The notes: generated by a model not told the origin, from the letters alone. A DNA stretch of 64,000 nt from an uncultured Prevotellaceae bacterium (GCA_900316645.1 ONDP01000003.1:1-64000); one strand, 5' to 3'; counted from the first letter of the stretch, positions 51,721 through 60,436 are shown. A program made the numbers and translations.

Positions 51721-52149
51721 TTAATGATTCTTTTTTACATCGCGGGTCTGATAACTACGGATGCCTGTGTAGATGGTTCCGAGTTGGTCTTTCCCTATTT
51801 TATTGCGGAGATATTCTTTTGATAGTTGTACGATATAGCAGCCGCAATGGTTTTCGTTGGCTTTTATTTCTGTAATGCTGAATCCCCATCGACGCAATAA
51901 GCGTAAGGCGATATTGAGATTCTTCTGACTATTGAATCGTATTCCGCAAGTTGGATCAAGTACGATTTTTCCTGCATAGTCTGGATTGAGAATGATGTTT
52001 TGTATAAACACTATTCCATGTTTGGAAAAATCCTCTACGAGCATTTGCCTAAACTCAGAGACAGGAAACAGCTCTCTTTTTTGTTGCATCCTTGCCCTGA
52101 AGCATTCATCCATTAAATAGGTGTTCATAATTACTATTCTTTTAACCAT
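51721..52149 (-). CDS. Unknown protein of minus-strand operon
   Basis: 142 aa from ATG 52149; a start at 52128 (MNTYLMDE) would avoid the 16-nt overlap with the GNAT gene. Helical, basic, with a few Cys (CGIRF, CGCY). No family recognised. Confidence 0.45.
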   Translation of the reverse strand: MVKRIVIMNTYLMDECFRARMQQKRELFPVSEFRQMLVEDFSKHGIVFIQNIILNPDYAGKIVLDPTCGIRFNSQKNLNIALRLLRRWGFSITEIKANENHCGCYIVQLSKEYLRNKIGKDQLGTIYTGIRSYQTRDVKKNH

Positions 52150-52490
52150 TTACACATAGCTACACATTTGCCTTTGGTGTGTTCGCAGTTATCGTTGTAG
52201 ATGTTGAAACCGAGTCTGCGATACCAGTCAATAAGGAATGTCCCTTTGCGGGCATCGAGATAGATGCTACCCAAGTCCAACTTGCGGGCAAAGGCTTCCA
52301 CCTCTTTCATCAGAGCGGTACCAATGCCCTGTTGTCTGTCGGTCTCGAATACCATGAGCGAATTGATATATCCGGCGCGAGGGGTTTCGTCATCGAGTGA
52401 CAACTTGACCATCGCCCTGCCGTCCGATGTGATGAAGGTATAGCTCTTTCCCCACCACCAAAGATTTTCGTGTAGTATTATTTCCTTCAT
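52134..52490 (-). CDS. GNAT-type N-acetyltransferase
   Basis: 118 aa. Acetyl-CoA binding motif A is clear: INSLMVFETDRQQGIGTALM (Q/R-x-x-G-x-G/A), then a helix, and a later WYRRLGFN typical of motif B. Compact single-domain GNAT without extra parts. In a phage operon such enzymes may modify host proteins, small molecules or toxins; the substrate cannot be seen. Confidence 0.7.
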   Translation of the reverse strand: MKEIILHENLWWWGKSYTFITSDGRAMVKLSLDDETPRAGYINSLMVFETDRQQGIGTALMKEVEAFARKLDLGSIYLDARKGTFLIDWYRRLGFNIYNDNCEHTKGKCVAMCKWLKE

Positions 52491-52897
52491 TCTTCTTCCT
52501 TATTTACTTTGGACCTAAAATCTAATGGGTTTAGTTTACGAGGTTTTTTTAGAGCCAGAATGAGATCATCGGCGTATGAGACTGCATCCTGTGCTATACA
52601 CTGCCCCATGGTCTTGAATCCCTCTCGATATGCTCTTTGGTGCATTTGTTCCAGGAGTTGTGTATTGATGCAGCAGGCATTCAGGATGGCTTGCATGGCT
52701 TTTCCAGCAAATTGAGGGCGATACTGATCATAGTCTATATTGTCTATCAATTCCACTTCGTCAGGGGATAATGGCTCTCCCATGCCTTCCAGCAGCACAC
52801 GTCCATCTTCCAGAATTTTCTTCACAGGCATGGTAATGCCGGAGCTGATGATGCGCCCCTTCAGTGGTTCGTCGTAAAAGTTTAACGTATTAGTCAT
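52487..52897 (-). CDS. Unknown protein of minus-strand operon
   Basis: 136 aa, mixed alpha/beta with a helical second half. No known motif. It overlaps neighbours by 4 nt on both sides (ATGA type), as usual in this operon. Confidence 0.4.
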   Translation of the reverse strand: MTNTLNFYDEPLKGRIISSGITMPVKKILEDGRVLLEGMGEPLSPDEVELIDNIDYDQYRPQFAGKAMQAILNACCINTQLLEQMHQRAYREGFKTMGQCIAQDAVSYADDLILALKKPRKLNPLDFRSKVNKEEE

Positions 52898-53106
52898 AAT
52901 CCTATAGTTATTTGTTCATGTTTCTTTTTCAGTTCATCTTCTTTTCTTAGTCTTCGAGGCAGGTCCACGTTGTAAATGGTGGTTGCAACTTCTGATAATG
53001 GCAGCATCAGGTTTCGGGCTGTTTGTTCAATATCTCTGCATCGACGATACTCTGAGCATATCTTGCCTATCCATCTTTCAGCGGACGTTCTTTTTCGCTT
53101 TGCCAT
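52894..53106 (-). CDS. Small basic protein, possible DNA-binding
   Basis: 70 aa, very basic at both ends (AKRKRTSAERW ... RRLRKEDELKKKH) with a helical middle. Might bind nucleic acid. The start overlaps the small gene at 53078-53209. Confidence 0.4.
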   Translation of the reverse strand: MAKRKRTSAERWIGKICSEYRRCRDIEQTARNLMLPLSEVATTIYNVDLPRRLRKEDELKKKHEQITIGL

Positions 53107-53209
53107 ATCGTTTTACTTTATACTTGGTTTTACCATTCAGATGTTTGTAGTACCTGTAATCAGCAGGCTTTTCAAATTCCTTTGAGCGGAAATAGTCTAT
53201 TGCAATCAT
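53078..53209 (-). CDS. Small protein, second of two paralogues
   Basis: 43 aa: ATG 53209, TGA ending at 53078. Shares the first 37 residues with the product of 51066-51218 with only four changes. ATGA overlap with the gene before it. Repeats at DNA level mark a recent duplication. Confidence 0.5.
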   Translation of the reverse strand: MIAIDYFRSKEFEKPADYRYYKHLNGKTKYKVKRYGKAKKNVR

Positions 53210-53619
53210 TCCTGTTCGTTTTCGCAGTTAATCTGTCTGATACGCTCTTCGCAGATATGGATGATCTTCTCGTAGTCGAGCAGACGGCTTTCACCCTGTT
53301 TGGTACGGAGCACGCGCTTTACGATGTCTGCATCCCAGGGGTTCAGGTTCCAGTCAATCCATATCGACCAGGGCTGAATGACATGCTGGCTGTAGTCGCT
53401 ATTGCCACGATTGTAGGCCCGTACACTGGTATTCAGTATGCCGACACGCGCCAGTTTCTTATATTCCTCCCAACTGATAATCTTGTGTTCGGGATGACTA
53501 TCGAGCAGTTCAGCAGCTATCTCCAGAGCAATCTTTATGTCCTGGTCGCTACATTTACTCTTTCCGTCTTCATACAGGACAGATGTCCTGATAATCTGTG
53601 CAGCTTCTTTGTTTGTCAT
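53206..53619 (-). CDS. Unknown protein of minus-strand operon
   Basis: 137 aa, mostly helical and acidic with a Trp-rich middle (WSIWIDWNLNPW). No recognised family. Coupled by ATGA overlap to the small gene after it. Confidence 0.45.
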   Translation of the reverse strand: MTNKEAAQIIRTSVLYEDGKSKCSDQDIKIALEIAAELLDSHPEHKIISWEEYKKLARVGILNTSVRAYNRGNSDYSQHVIQPWSIWIDWNLNPWDADIVKRVLRTKQGESRLLDYEKIIHICEERIRQINCENEQE

Positions 53620-53622
53620 AAT

Positions 53623-53961
53623 CTATTTTGCTTCAATGATGATACGTTTTACATTTCCTTTTTTGTCCTTTTCGCAATGATAGGTAAGTTCGCATTCTTC
53701 ATACAGCCATCGGCGCATGTTCTCTTTACTCTCCAGCAGGAAACGAATCATGGCATAGCCTGCCAACTTGCGATATTGCGCTTCCAAGGGGAAATAGTCG
53801 TAGTGCTCCTGGCCGTCATCAAGTGCCGGATTCTTTGGCTTGCATCCACGTTTAACGGCAGGGGTAATGGAAAAAGCCCAATCGTGTTGCAGCTTTTCCA
53901 ATACCTTCCTGGCACCGTTAATCTCGAATGATTCTATCAGTAGTTGGTTCATTCTTTCCAT
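53623..53961 (-). CDS. Unknown protein of minus-strand operon
   Basis: 112 aa, helical, basic, soluble, with no known motif. The start overlaps the previous gene end by 13 nt. Confidence 0.4.
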   Translation of the reverse strand: MERMNQLLIESFEINGARKVLEKLQHDWAFSITPAVKRGCKPKNPALDDGQEHYDYFPLEAQYRKLAGYAMIRFLLESKENMRRWLYEECELTYHCEKDKKGNVKRIIIEAK

Positions 53962-54674
53962 TCTTTAATATGAAACCCGTCTGCTATCAGGTTACGCTCG
54001 AATATCTCAGCTCGCTCGGTATCTTTGTCATAATAGATGTTATACCGTTCACCACCTTGCTCTGAGCAGTCTGTCATCAGAATATATCCGCGACGCAGGG
54101 CATTGTAGCGGTGGGATGTCTGACTCTTAGTGTACTTACACATGACGATGTGTAGTTTGGTCTTACGGTCCAGTCCGTAGGTCACTCTCAGTATCTCCTT
54201 ACGATGAGCCTCTTTTCTGGACTGACTTTTTCGCTGCATCCATTGGCGGTATTTCTTGGGATTCTCCCGTGCCATAATCCGTGCAGGATGCTCACGCTTG
54301 CCTTCGCGTATCTCTTGCCACATTTGGGCGGTAGCTCTCTTGCAGGCATCGCTTGGCTGTTTGCCCTTCAGTGAGGCGTAGTAGCCGTTACGTTTGCATA
54401 CTTTCTTTACCTGTGCTGCCTGTCGCCTCTTGATGCCCTGGAGTCCTTTCTCGCTCTTTTGCAGTCCCATTTCACGGGCAAAGCGGTGGAGCGTCGAATG
54501 GCTTAGTCCGCTGGCCTGCATGATGCAGGAGTTTTCTATCTCAGGAAACCATTTGCGTAGCCATGCCGTTTGTGCTTCATTCAGCACAATCTTTTTGGTG
54601 ATACCGGCCATGTTGCGCCCCGATGGGACGGTCTGCATGGTGATGGTGCCTGGGAATGGTTCTATCTTTTTCAT
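53949..54674 (-). CDS. Basic protein with HTH-like segment
   Basis: 241 aa, strongly basic. Residues about 30-75 (LNEAQTAWLRKWFPEIENS, then ASGLSHSTLHRFAREMGLQ) look like a helix-turn-helix, and a Lys/Arg-rich helical stretch follows (about 75-165), with an alpha/beta end. It may be a DNA-binding or endonuclease-associated phage protein. No specific family is certain. Confidence 0.5.
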   Translation of the reverse strand: MKKIEPFPGTITMQTVPSGRNMAGITKKIVLNEAQTAWLRKWFPEIENSCIMQASGLSHSTLHRFAREMGLQKSEKGLQGIKRRQAAQVKKVCKRNGYYASLKGKQPSDACKRATAQMWQEIREGKREHPARIMARENPKKYRQWMQRKSQSRKEAHRKEILRVTYGLDRKTKLHIVMCKYTKSQTSHRYNALRRGYILMTDCSEQGGERYNIYYDKDTERAEIFERNLIADGFHIKEWKE

Positions 54675-54733
54675 TGTCGGTTATCAAAATGGGGTAGGTC
54701 AGCAGCGCGTGACAGAGGTACTGATGAGTTGTT

Positions 54734-55156
54734 TTAATACTCTGGCAAATTCCCAATGATAACATCCATTTCTTCTGAGATAAGGCGTTTTTCCTCTTCG
54801 TCACCTGTGCAGATGGCCTTAGTCATGTTACATTGAACTTCCGTAAGGTGCAGGATGGCTGTCTTTATCTCTTCAATAGGATCTTCTTCGTATGGATTTG
54901 GAAAGTCCCATCTGACAACAATCGTGTCTTTGATGTTTTCATTCACTTTGAATCCCTGTTTACTCAGGAAGAAAACGAGGCGCATGTAGTTCTCATCAAT
55001 GTTCTCAGCAGGGGTGCCGATGAGATTGATTTCACATTCTGTTTCACCTTTGGCAGCAGCATCTTTTATCTGCTGGATGATGTTCTTTACCCAATCCTGT
55101 TTGCTAATGGCAATGCAGGTCATTTCTTGAATCTCTTGTAAATTGAAAGTTTCCAT
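54734..55156 (-). CDS. Unknown protein of minus-strand operon
   Basis: 140 aa, acidic, mixed alpha/beta. No known motif. CATNAATT octamers stand before its start on the - strand. Confidence 0.45.
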   Translation of the reverse strand: METFNLQEIQEMTCIAISKQDWVKNIIQQIKDAAAKGETECEINLIGTPAENIDENYMRLVFFLSKQGFKVNENIKDTIVVRWDFPNPYEEDPIEEIKTAILHLTEVQCNMTKAICTGDEEEKRLISEEMDVIIGNLPEY

Positions 55157-55175
55157 AATTTTATGAATTTATGAG

Positions 55176-55412
55176 TTAATGAGTTTTCTTACAGGGGCAA
55201 TTAGCATAGTGCTCATAAGTCCAGTTGCTATATAGCCCTGGGCGTGAAGCCATATAGAGGTGCCCATTCTTTTTTGCTATGCAGTAGGTGTTGTATTCCT
55301 CTACAATCTCGAAGCCGTCATGTTCGAGGTCGTATTCTTCGCAGTGTTGTAAAACTACTGCCAGAATAACCAGGAAGGCGATAACCATAATGACTTTGAC
55401 AATCTTATCCAT
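55176..55412 (-). CDS. Small membrane protein, unknown
   Basis: 78 aa. One N-terminal membrane span (VIMVIAFLVILAVVL) and a soluble part with a short Cys cluster at the end (ANCPCKKTH). No lipobox. It might be an inner-membrane protein with a role in exclusion or lysis; function not known. Confidence 0.45.
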   Translation of the reverse strand: MDKIVKVIMVIAFLVILAVVLQHCEEYDLEHDGFEIVEEYNTYCIAKKNGHLYMASRPGLYSNWTYEHYANCPCKKTH

Positions 55413-55424
55413 GCTGATGTATAT

Positions 55425-55883
55425 TTATGGTATAACACACAAATCTATGCCCATTGGGTCATGTTCATCGCAATATGCTTTGCATTCTTCGAGAGTGCCG
55501 CTGAATGGATATTCGTGTTCGTGGTGATTCCAGACAGCGTGAGTCTTTGCCTTGGCCAGTTTATCCTTAAAATCCTGACTGTTTACGTCCATGTAAGCAC
55601 GAAGTTTTAGTGCATCGTGAGGATTAAAGTGTAATGATGGCGTTTTGTCGATGATTTCTTTCATCACGGCCCAATAGGTGTTTTGTTCCCATTTGTTAGC
55701 AGGACGTGCGCGACCATCTGCACGGGTTACAGCCTTGCGCTCTACGATGTCAATGCCATTAAAGGAAAAGATCTGCTTATTGTTTCTTGGATTCAGTCCG
55801 AGAGACATAAATACACAGTTGCTTCCCTGTATTCTCATCAGAGTGCCAGGGCGATATATTCGCTTGTAATTTCTATTCTTCAT
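55425..55883 (-). CDS. Unknown protein of minus-strand operon
   Basis: 152 aa from ATG 55883; the frame is open up to an ATG at 55922 in the previous gene. Basic N-terminal part, with no recognised domain. A CATNAATT leader is found before ATG 55883. Confidence 0.45.
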   Translation of the reverse strand: MKNRNYKRIYRPGTLMRIQGSNCVFMSLGLNPRNNKQIFSFNGIDIVERKAVTRADGRARPANKWEQNTYWAVMKEIIDKTPSLHFNPHDALKLRAYMDVNSQDFKDKLAKAKTHAVWNHHEHEYPFSGTLEECKAYCDEHDPMGIDLCVIP

Positions 55884-55887
55884 AAAT

Positions 55888-56451
55888 TTATGAATTGATG
55901 ATTTCCTCAATAGGTTTGTCACTCTTTACACCGACGATGATCTCAGCGGTCACGGTGTCCTGGTGAACATCCTCGAAGTCGTGGTGAATCTCTACCAGTT
56001 CGGTGTCTCTGATGCTTTCCATGAGTTCCTGTTTGGCCACCGTTTCCATGTAGTGAAGGCGACGGTTACGCTCCATTTCGTCGAATCCCGTCAGGAATGA
56101 CTTTTCTCTCTTCATCGTACTTCTGAGGATTTCCATACGGACGTGTTGACCGTTAATCTGAATCATGGGATTGTTACGGAATGGATCTTGCATTTCAGTG
56201 AGTTCCCTGGTTAGCTTCGCATTCTGCTCTACCAGCACTTTGCCACCCTCGTAAAGTGATTCATTCTCCTGCTTCAGCCGTCTGTTCCAAACTCTGAAAG
56301 CAAAGTTTGACAGGATAATCAGGAAATAGAGTAGGTCGAGAATGGTGTGATAGGTGTCGCCCTTGATATAGGCTGCCACCGATATAGCCAACAGTCCTAC
56401 GATAAGCAGGATGTTGAACGTCCAGAAGCAAATAGTCTTTACTCTCTTCAT
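55888..56451 (-). CDS. Membrane-anchored coiled-coil protein
   Basis: 187 aa from ATG 56451 (KRVKTICFW...); the ATG at 56493 lies within the next gene. Two N-terminal membrane spans (about 5-26 and 34-54), then a coiled coil rich in Glu/Lys (about 60-90) and a soluble tail. No known family. It could stand at the inner membrane with its tail in the cytoplasm. Confidence 0.5.
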   Translation of the reverse strand: MKRVKTICFWTFNILLIVGLLAISVAAYIKGDTYHTILDLLYFLIILSNFAFRVWNRRLKQENESLYEGGKVLVEQNAKLTRELTEMQDPFRNNPMIQINGQHVRMEILRSTMKREKSFLTGFDEMERNRRLHYMETVAKQELMESIRDTELVEIHHDFEDVHQDTVTAEIIVGVKSDKPIEEIINS

Positions 56452-56456
56452 AATGA

Positions 56457-56933
56457 TTACTTGATGATAGGTTTCTCTACTGTGCGCCACCATACTTTTT
56501 CAAACTCCGGCTCACAGATAATTTCTTCTGCACCTTCATAGTCCCAGACATGGAAGAATGGGGCCTTGATGCCTTTGCTCTTGATATGGTCGTTACTGAC
56601 AAACTTTCCGTAACGGATGGTGTCATCCTCTTCTGTATAGACAGCAACGCGATCACCTACCGTCGGTGGTAGCTCTGATGCTTTCATCCATGGCCAGTGG
56701 TGGATAGGTCGCTTGATCTGAATGTCGGTGCCGGCTGTCGGGCCTCCGTCGGCATCACAGGTGTAACGCTGGCTCTTATCGCCCTCGCTAACTATCATGT
56801 GGACTTTTGAGCGGTGCCAGTGCTCGATGCAGCTCTTTGCCCAATCCTCTACGAAAGCCTGCTGTTGCTGTGCATCGGCGGCTTCCTCATTGTCTTCATA
56901 CCAGGTGGTAGTTCTTAATTCGTACTTTGCCAT
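56457..56933 (-). CDS. Phage protein, DUF551-like segment
   Basis: 158 aa. The middle (WMKASELPPTVGDRVAVYTE, then IRYGKF and a WDYEGAEE) recalls the DUF551 type pattern W-x-x-LP-x-x-G-x-x-V; from memory, so weak. Trp/His-rich otherwise. Function unknown. Confidence 0.45.
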   Translation of the reverse strand: MAKYELRTTTWYEDNEEAADAQQQQAFVEDWAKSCIEHWHRSKVHMIVSEGDKSQRYTCDADGGPTAGTDIQIKRPIHHWPWMKASELPPTVGDRVAVYTEEDDTIRYGKFVSNDHIKSKGIKAPFFHVWDYEGAEEIICEPEFEKVWWRTVEKPIIK

Positions 56934-56935
56934 AA

Positions 56936-57127
56936 TTATAGGTGTCTTTTGGTCATCTGTTTCTCCAGACGTTCTTTCATGGCTTTGGCCGTTACAACAG
57001 CCCTGTCATGTTCTTTGGGGTCACGAAGCAGCTTGCAGATGCGGTTTACCTGTTGGGGTGTCACCACCATTTCCGTAGCGGTGTTGATGGTAACACTCCC
57101 GCCAGTGATAGGATATTCTTTTTGCAT
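56936..57127 (-). CDS. Small helical protein, unknown
   Basis: 63 aa, basic, with a helical second half (RAVVTAKAMKERLEKQMTKR). No motif recognised. CATNAATT octamers stand before its start on the - strand. Confidence 0.4.
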   Translation of the reverse strand: MQKEYPITGGSVTINTATEMVVTPQQVNRICKLLRDPKEHDRAVVTAKAMKERLEKQMTKRHL

Positions 57128-57154
57128 TTAATGAATTGATGAATCTATGAATGA

Positions 57155-58822
57155 TTACCCGAAGTCGAGCATGGAATTTTTCTGCTTCTGCTGATATTCC
57201 TCGTGGTACATCTGCCAGATGTCACGGTAATGGTTGATGTCATCCATCAGTTTGCCACGCATCTGCTTGGTGACATTCTTCTGCTCGTTGATGGCAGCCT
57301 GTCGGTTGTCGGCACTGAGCATCTGACGCAGGCAGTGGCCTACGATGGTACGAGTGCCCCAGCCACCGAAGCTGAGGTTACTCTCAGGACAGATAATCGT
57401 ATCTCCACAATAGGAGTACCAGATGTTATCCTCGATGGTGTAGAAGTTGACGGCATCCTCACCAATAACCATCAGTACGTCGGGCGCATCCTTATAGATG
57501 GCGGCACAGAGGGCAACACCTTTCCAGGTCTCTAACTTCACAAACAGCATGTCATCCAATAGCTGCTGGTCGCGCAACAGGTCAATGAGCTGCTCATTGC
57601 TGGAGTCAGCACATCCGCGCTCATCGAAATGGAGTTTCAACTGATCGCCGTTATTGCCACCGTAGAGCCATGTAAGGTAGGCATGGAGAATCTTATCATT
57701 CCAGGATGGGAGCATCTGGCGCACCTCTTCCTGGTCTGCTTTGTCGAATACCAGTTTGGTAAGGTCAAACTCAATGCAGTTGGCCCAATCTCTGAGGTAG
57801 GGTTCAGGTGACAGGCGCACACAGTTGCTTTCCAGTCCTAACAGCTCGTGTGTCTGTGTGCCAAACTCCTTTTGGAACTCATCGAATACCTTGTTGGTGA
57901 TGTTGGCAAAGACAGGACCTAATAGGTCAAAACGAGCCTCGAAGGTGTCGATGCGCTCTGCCAGTGTTGGCTCTTTCACTTCTGCCAGTTCCACCGTCAT
58001 GTCACCATCGGCATCCCTCTGCTCCTGAGTCTTCAGGAAGGTGTCGAGCATCTGCTGGCGACGCTTCAAATCATCTTCGGCCATCATCAAACGGATTTTG
58101 TCTGAGGTGGCTCTGTCGGGCTTCTGGCCAGGCTTCAGCTCGTTTAGTTTACTTTGGTAGAATTGTTCCAGTGTGATGGCCTTTACCTGATACTGCTTGG
58201 CCAAAGCAGAAAAGTTTTTCAGCGAATTATTCTGCTGATAAAACTCCACCACGGCACAAAGGTACTCGTGGAATTTCTTTAATCTCTGTTCGTTCATATA
58301 TAAATTGATTTTAGGGGTTATAGTGTCCTGTGCCTTTTCCGTAGGCAGTGGCTTTGCAGCTGCTTCTTTCTTCTCGGCCTTCTGGCGTTTCTTCTGCTCT
58401 GCTTCCTCTTGTAAGGCTTGCTGACGCTCTGCCTCACGTCGTTTCTGCTCGGCGATCTTCTCTTCACGAAGCTGCTGGGCGCGTTCCTTTTCCTCGGCCT
58501 CGCGCTGGCGGTTCTCTTCGTCGATCTTTTCCTGGGCCACTTTCAGCTGCTCTTTCCATGCCTCCAGTTTTTCCTCGGCGGCCTTTGCTTTGGCATCTGC
58601 TTTCTCGGCCCGTTCACTCCATCCAAAGGGAGCACCCACCAAACGATTCTCTTTCACCATTCGACGGGCTACGCAGGGATTTATACTGCTGCTCGATGCT
58701 GGGATAGTCCTGCCGTCAGGATGTTTCCAGATCTGATGCTTGGTGGTACGGTCGAGTACAAAGCCATTCTTTTTCAATAGCCGCTCCCAATCTTTCTTGC
58801 TGATGTTATGTAAACCTCCCAT
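57155..58822 (-). CDS. HicA-like domain fused to coiled coil and C-terminal domain
   Basis: 555 aa from ATG 58822; an upstream in-frame ATG at 58867 overlaps the next gene. Residues about 5-60 (SKKDWERLLKKNGFVLDRTT, then KHQIWKHPDGRTIP) match the HicA mRNA-interferase fold (dsRBD-like) with its His (KH near 28-29). Then a long Glu/Lys/Arg/Gln-rich coiled coil (80-165), and a C-terminal part (about 180-555) of alpha/beta type that I cannot name. HicA is usually a 60-80 aa stand-alone toxin with a HicB partner; no HicB gene is adjacent. It could be an RNA-binding module here. Confidence 0.6.
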   Translation of the reverse strand: MGGLHNISKKDWERLLKKNGFVLDRTTKHQIWKHPDGRTIPASSSSINPCVARRMVKENRLVGAPFGWSERAEKADAKAKAAEEKLEAWKEQLKVAQEKIDEENRQREAEEKERAQQLREEKIAEQKRREAERQQALQEEAEQKKRQKAEKKEAAAKPLPTEKAQDTITPKINLYMNEQRLKKFHEYLCAVVEFYQQNNSLKNFSALAKQYQVKAITLEQFYQSKLNELKPGQKPDRATSDKIRLMMAEDDLKRRQQMLDTFLKTQEQRDADGDMTVELAEVKEPTLAERIDTFEARFDLLGPVFANITNKVFDEFQKEFGTQTHELLGLESNCVRLSPEPYLRDWANCIEFDLTKLVFDKADQEEVRQMLPSWNDKILHAYLTWLYGGNNGDQLKLHFDERGCADSSNEQLIDLLRDQQLLDDMLFVKLETWKGVALCAAIYKDAPDVLMVIGEDAVNFYTIEDNIWYSYCGDTIICPESNLSFGGWGTRTIVGHCLRQMLSADNRQAAINEQKNVTKQMRGKLMDDINHYRDIWQMYHEEYQQKQKNSMLDFG

Positions 58823-58824
58823 AA

Positions 58825-58968
58825 TTATTCTGCATGAATAAAACAGTCTCTCGTTTCTTCGTCGCAATGCTCAATAGTCTGGATGTCTCTGCTGGGGCAG
58901 AAGGCACCGTATTGGTCGAATCGCTCACAGATGCTTGCTAAACCGCAGTTTACGCCGTGACATTTCAT
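58825..58968 (-). CDS. Small Cys-rich protein
   Basis: 47 aa: ATG 58968, TAA at 58825-58827. Six Cys (MKCHGVNCGLASICERF, then FCPSRD, HCDEE, DCF) suggest a metal-binding or disulphide fold. It is packed between the HicA-like and NUMOD genes, with 3 nt to the next start, so it is probably real. No homologue recognised. Confidence 0.5.
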   Translation of the reverse strand: MKCHGVNCGLASICERFDQYGAFCPSRDIQTIEHCDEETRDCFIHAE

Positions 58969-58985
58969 AGTTATTTGTTGTTTGC

Positions 58986-60002
58986 TCATAGGTTAATAGT
59001 AATAGTTACAATGCCTTCTTTCACTTTGATTTCGCCCGTCCATCCTCTGCGCTGCAATTCCAGTGCAAGCTCTTTGTCGGTAAAACCGTCAAGTGTAATC
59101 TTTTGTTCCAGGGTAGGTGATGTTTTGCCCTGGGTGCTTGTGATATGGCCTCTATCCATCAGCAAAGGTAACTCCTGCTCTGCTGGTGTGGCCTCTGGTT
59201 CCTTTTCGGCCTCCGTTTTTGGAGCGTCGGCTTTGGGATTCTTTACTTTCTCCGCTTTTTCCTTTGGTTTCTCCTTCTTTCTCGCTGGCAATGGTCTTGC
59301 TGTCGCGTTTGCTTTCGCCCCGCGCCCCCGCATATCATCCGCAGGATTAAAGGTGTCAATGTCTTGCTCATCGCACCAATAGAAGCCACCGGCGGGACGG
59401 CCTTTCAGGATGGCACGGTCAATGTTCCAAATCCCAAGCTCTTTCTCAGCAGCACCTTTCTTGGGCCAAATCTTAATCACCTCCAGTGTGCTCATGTCGA
59501 TCTGAGCAACTGGTCTCGGCGCACGGTTCCGGCTGCGCCCCAGTCTGTCAACATCCTGTTTCATATCGTTATTGATTTTTGGAATTTTTTGGTCTGTTTT
59601 TGGCAATTCTTGTGTCGTTTCTGGAAATTTTTGTTCCAAAATAGGCTCTTTCCGTTCCATTTTTAACAATTTCCGTTCTGAAAAGTTCCTTTTTTGTTCC
59701 GAATGTCCCGTATGCTGTGATATCGTCACATCCTTATCTCTTGTCAGGTCGCTATACTCAAATCCTGGTTTCACGCCTGCGAACTTCAACACATGCACTA
59801 CCACACTGGCACCTTTTACCTTATCGCTGAATCCAAGCATAGCCTTGCTGATGGCCTCCCTCAGTATATCCTTGGTCAGCTTTTCGCATGGCTCATCGTA
59901 GAGCGTCTTGAAAAGGCGATCGAATATCCAGCGCGTCTTAGTGGCAAAAGCCTTGATGTTTTCCTGCTGGCTCCAACTTGTATGTGCTTCCTTCAGTGTC
60001 AT
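58986..60002 (-). CDS. NUMOD-containing phage protein
   Basis: 338 aa. Residues about 163-215 (VAQIDMSTLEVIKIWP, then KGRPAGGFYWCDEQD) match the NUMOD modular DNA-binding motif found with homing endonucleases. The N-terminal 100 residues (with GFSDKVKGASVVVHVLKFAG) are alpha-helical and unassigned, and a Lys/Glu/Pro-rich linker (about 220-280) leads to a short C-terminal domain. No HNH or GIY-YIG nuclease is seen, so DNA binding without cleavage is possible. The start overlaps the next gene by 4 nt (ATGA). Confidence 0.6.
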   Translation of the reverse strand: MTLKEAHTSWSQQENIKAFATKTRWIFDRLFKTLYDEPCEKLTKDILREAISKAMLGFSDKVKGASVVVHVLKFAGVKPGFEYSDLTRDKDVTISQHTGHSEQKRNFSERKLLKMERKEPILEQKFPETTQELPKTDQKIPKINNDMKQDVDRLGRSRNRAPRPVAQIDMSTLEVIKIWPKKGAAEKELGIWNIDRAILKGRPAGGFYWCDEQDIDTFNPADDMRGRGAKANATARPLPARKKEKPKEKAEKVKNPKADAPKTEAEKEPEATPAEQELPLLMDRGHITSTQGKTSPTLEQKITLDGFTDKELALELQRRGWTGEIKVKEGIVTITINL

Positions 60003-60436
60003 GCCTGATTTCTCCTATATCCTAATGCCCGCATCAATGCCTGTGTCTCTTTGATGCCAGGAATGTGGGCGTACTCGGTGCTCACGTCTAAGATCTCCAC
60101 CTGTCGCAGACTGTAACGGGTGGTGCAGTATTCTGTGCGCCACATGCCGGCCACATCGTCGGCATTTGTTGGCAGTCCATCGGGTAAGTCTTTCTCAGGA
60201 TCACGATACCAGGCCCGTGTCTTCCTGAAGGCTCCATCCTGCACTTCCATCTTTACGCAAACATCCGTGTCGATGTTGCCACTGAGCCAGTGGATAGCCT
60301 GTGCCGGTTCATCGGGTGTAAAGCAGAAGCCACGGCTCTCTGTGCGAAAGCCTTTATGTTTGCTCTCGTTGATGAGCGTCTGCCCTGCTTTCAGTCGCCG
60401 CAGTTCCTCGCGGCTCATAAATCGGTAAAGTATCAT
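59999..60436 (-). CDS. First gene of minus-strand operon, possibly ART-like
   Basis: 145 aa. The start (ILYRFMSREELRRLKAGQTL) resembles the opening of some ADP-ribosyltransferase-like or RNA-2'-phosphotransferase-like phage proteins, but the active-site residues cannot be fixed by eye. Mixed alpha/beta, soluble. It lies directly behind the operon promoter (60483-60515), which suggests early or lysogenic expression. Confidence 0.45.
   Translation of the reverse strand: MILYRFMSREELRRLKAGQTLINESKHKGFRTESRGFCFTPDEPAQAIHWLSGNIDTDVCVKMEVQDGAFRKTRAWYRDPEKDLPDGLPTNADDVAGMWRTEYCTTRYSLRQVEILDVSTEYAHIPGIKETQALMRALGYRRNQA

Noticed and set aside
53182-53931. A 249-aa plus-strand frame in the minus operon
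   Set aside because: It lies opposite three real minus-strand genes that are coupled by overlaps; no promoter or leader on the plus strand.
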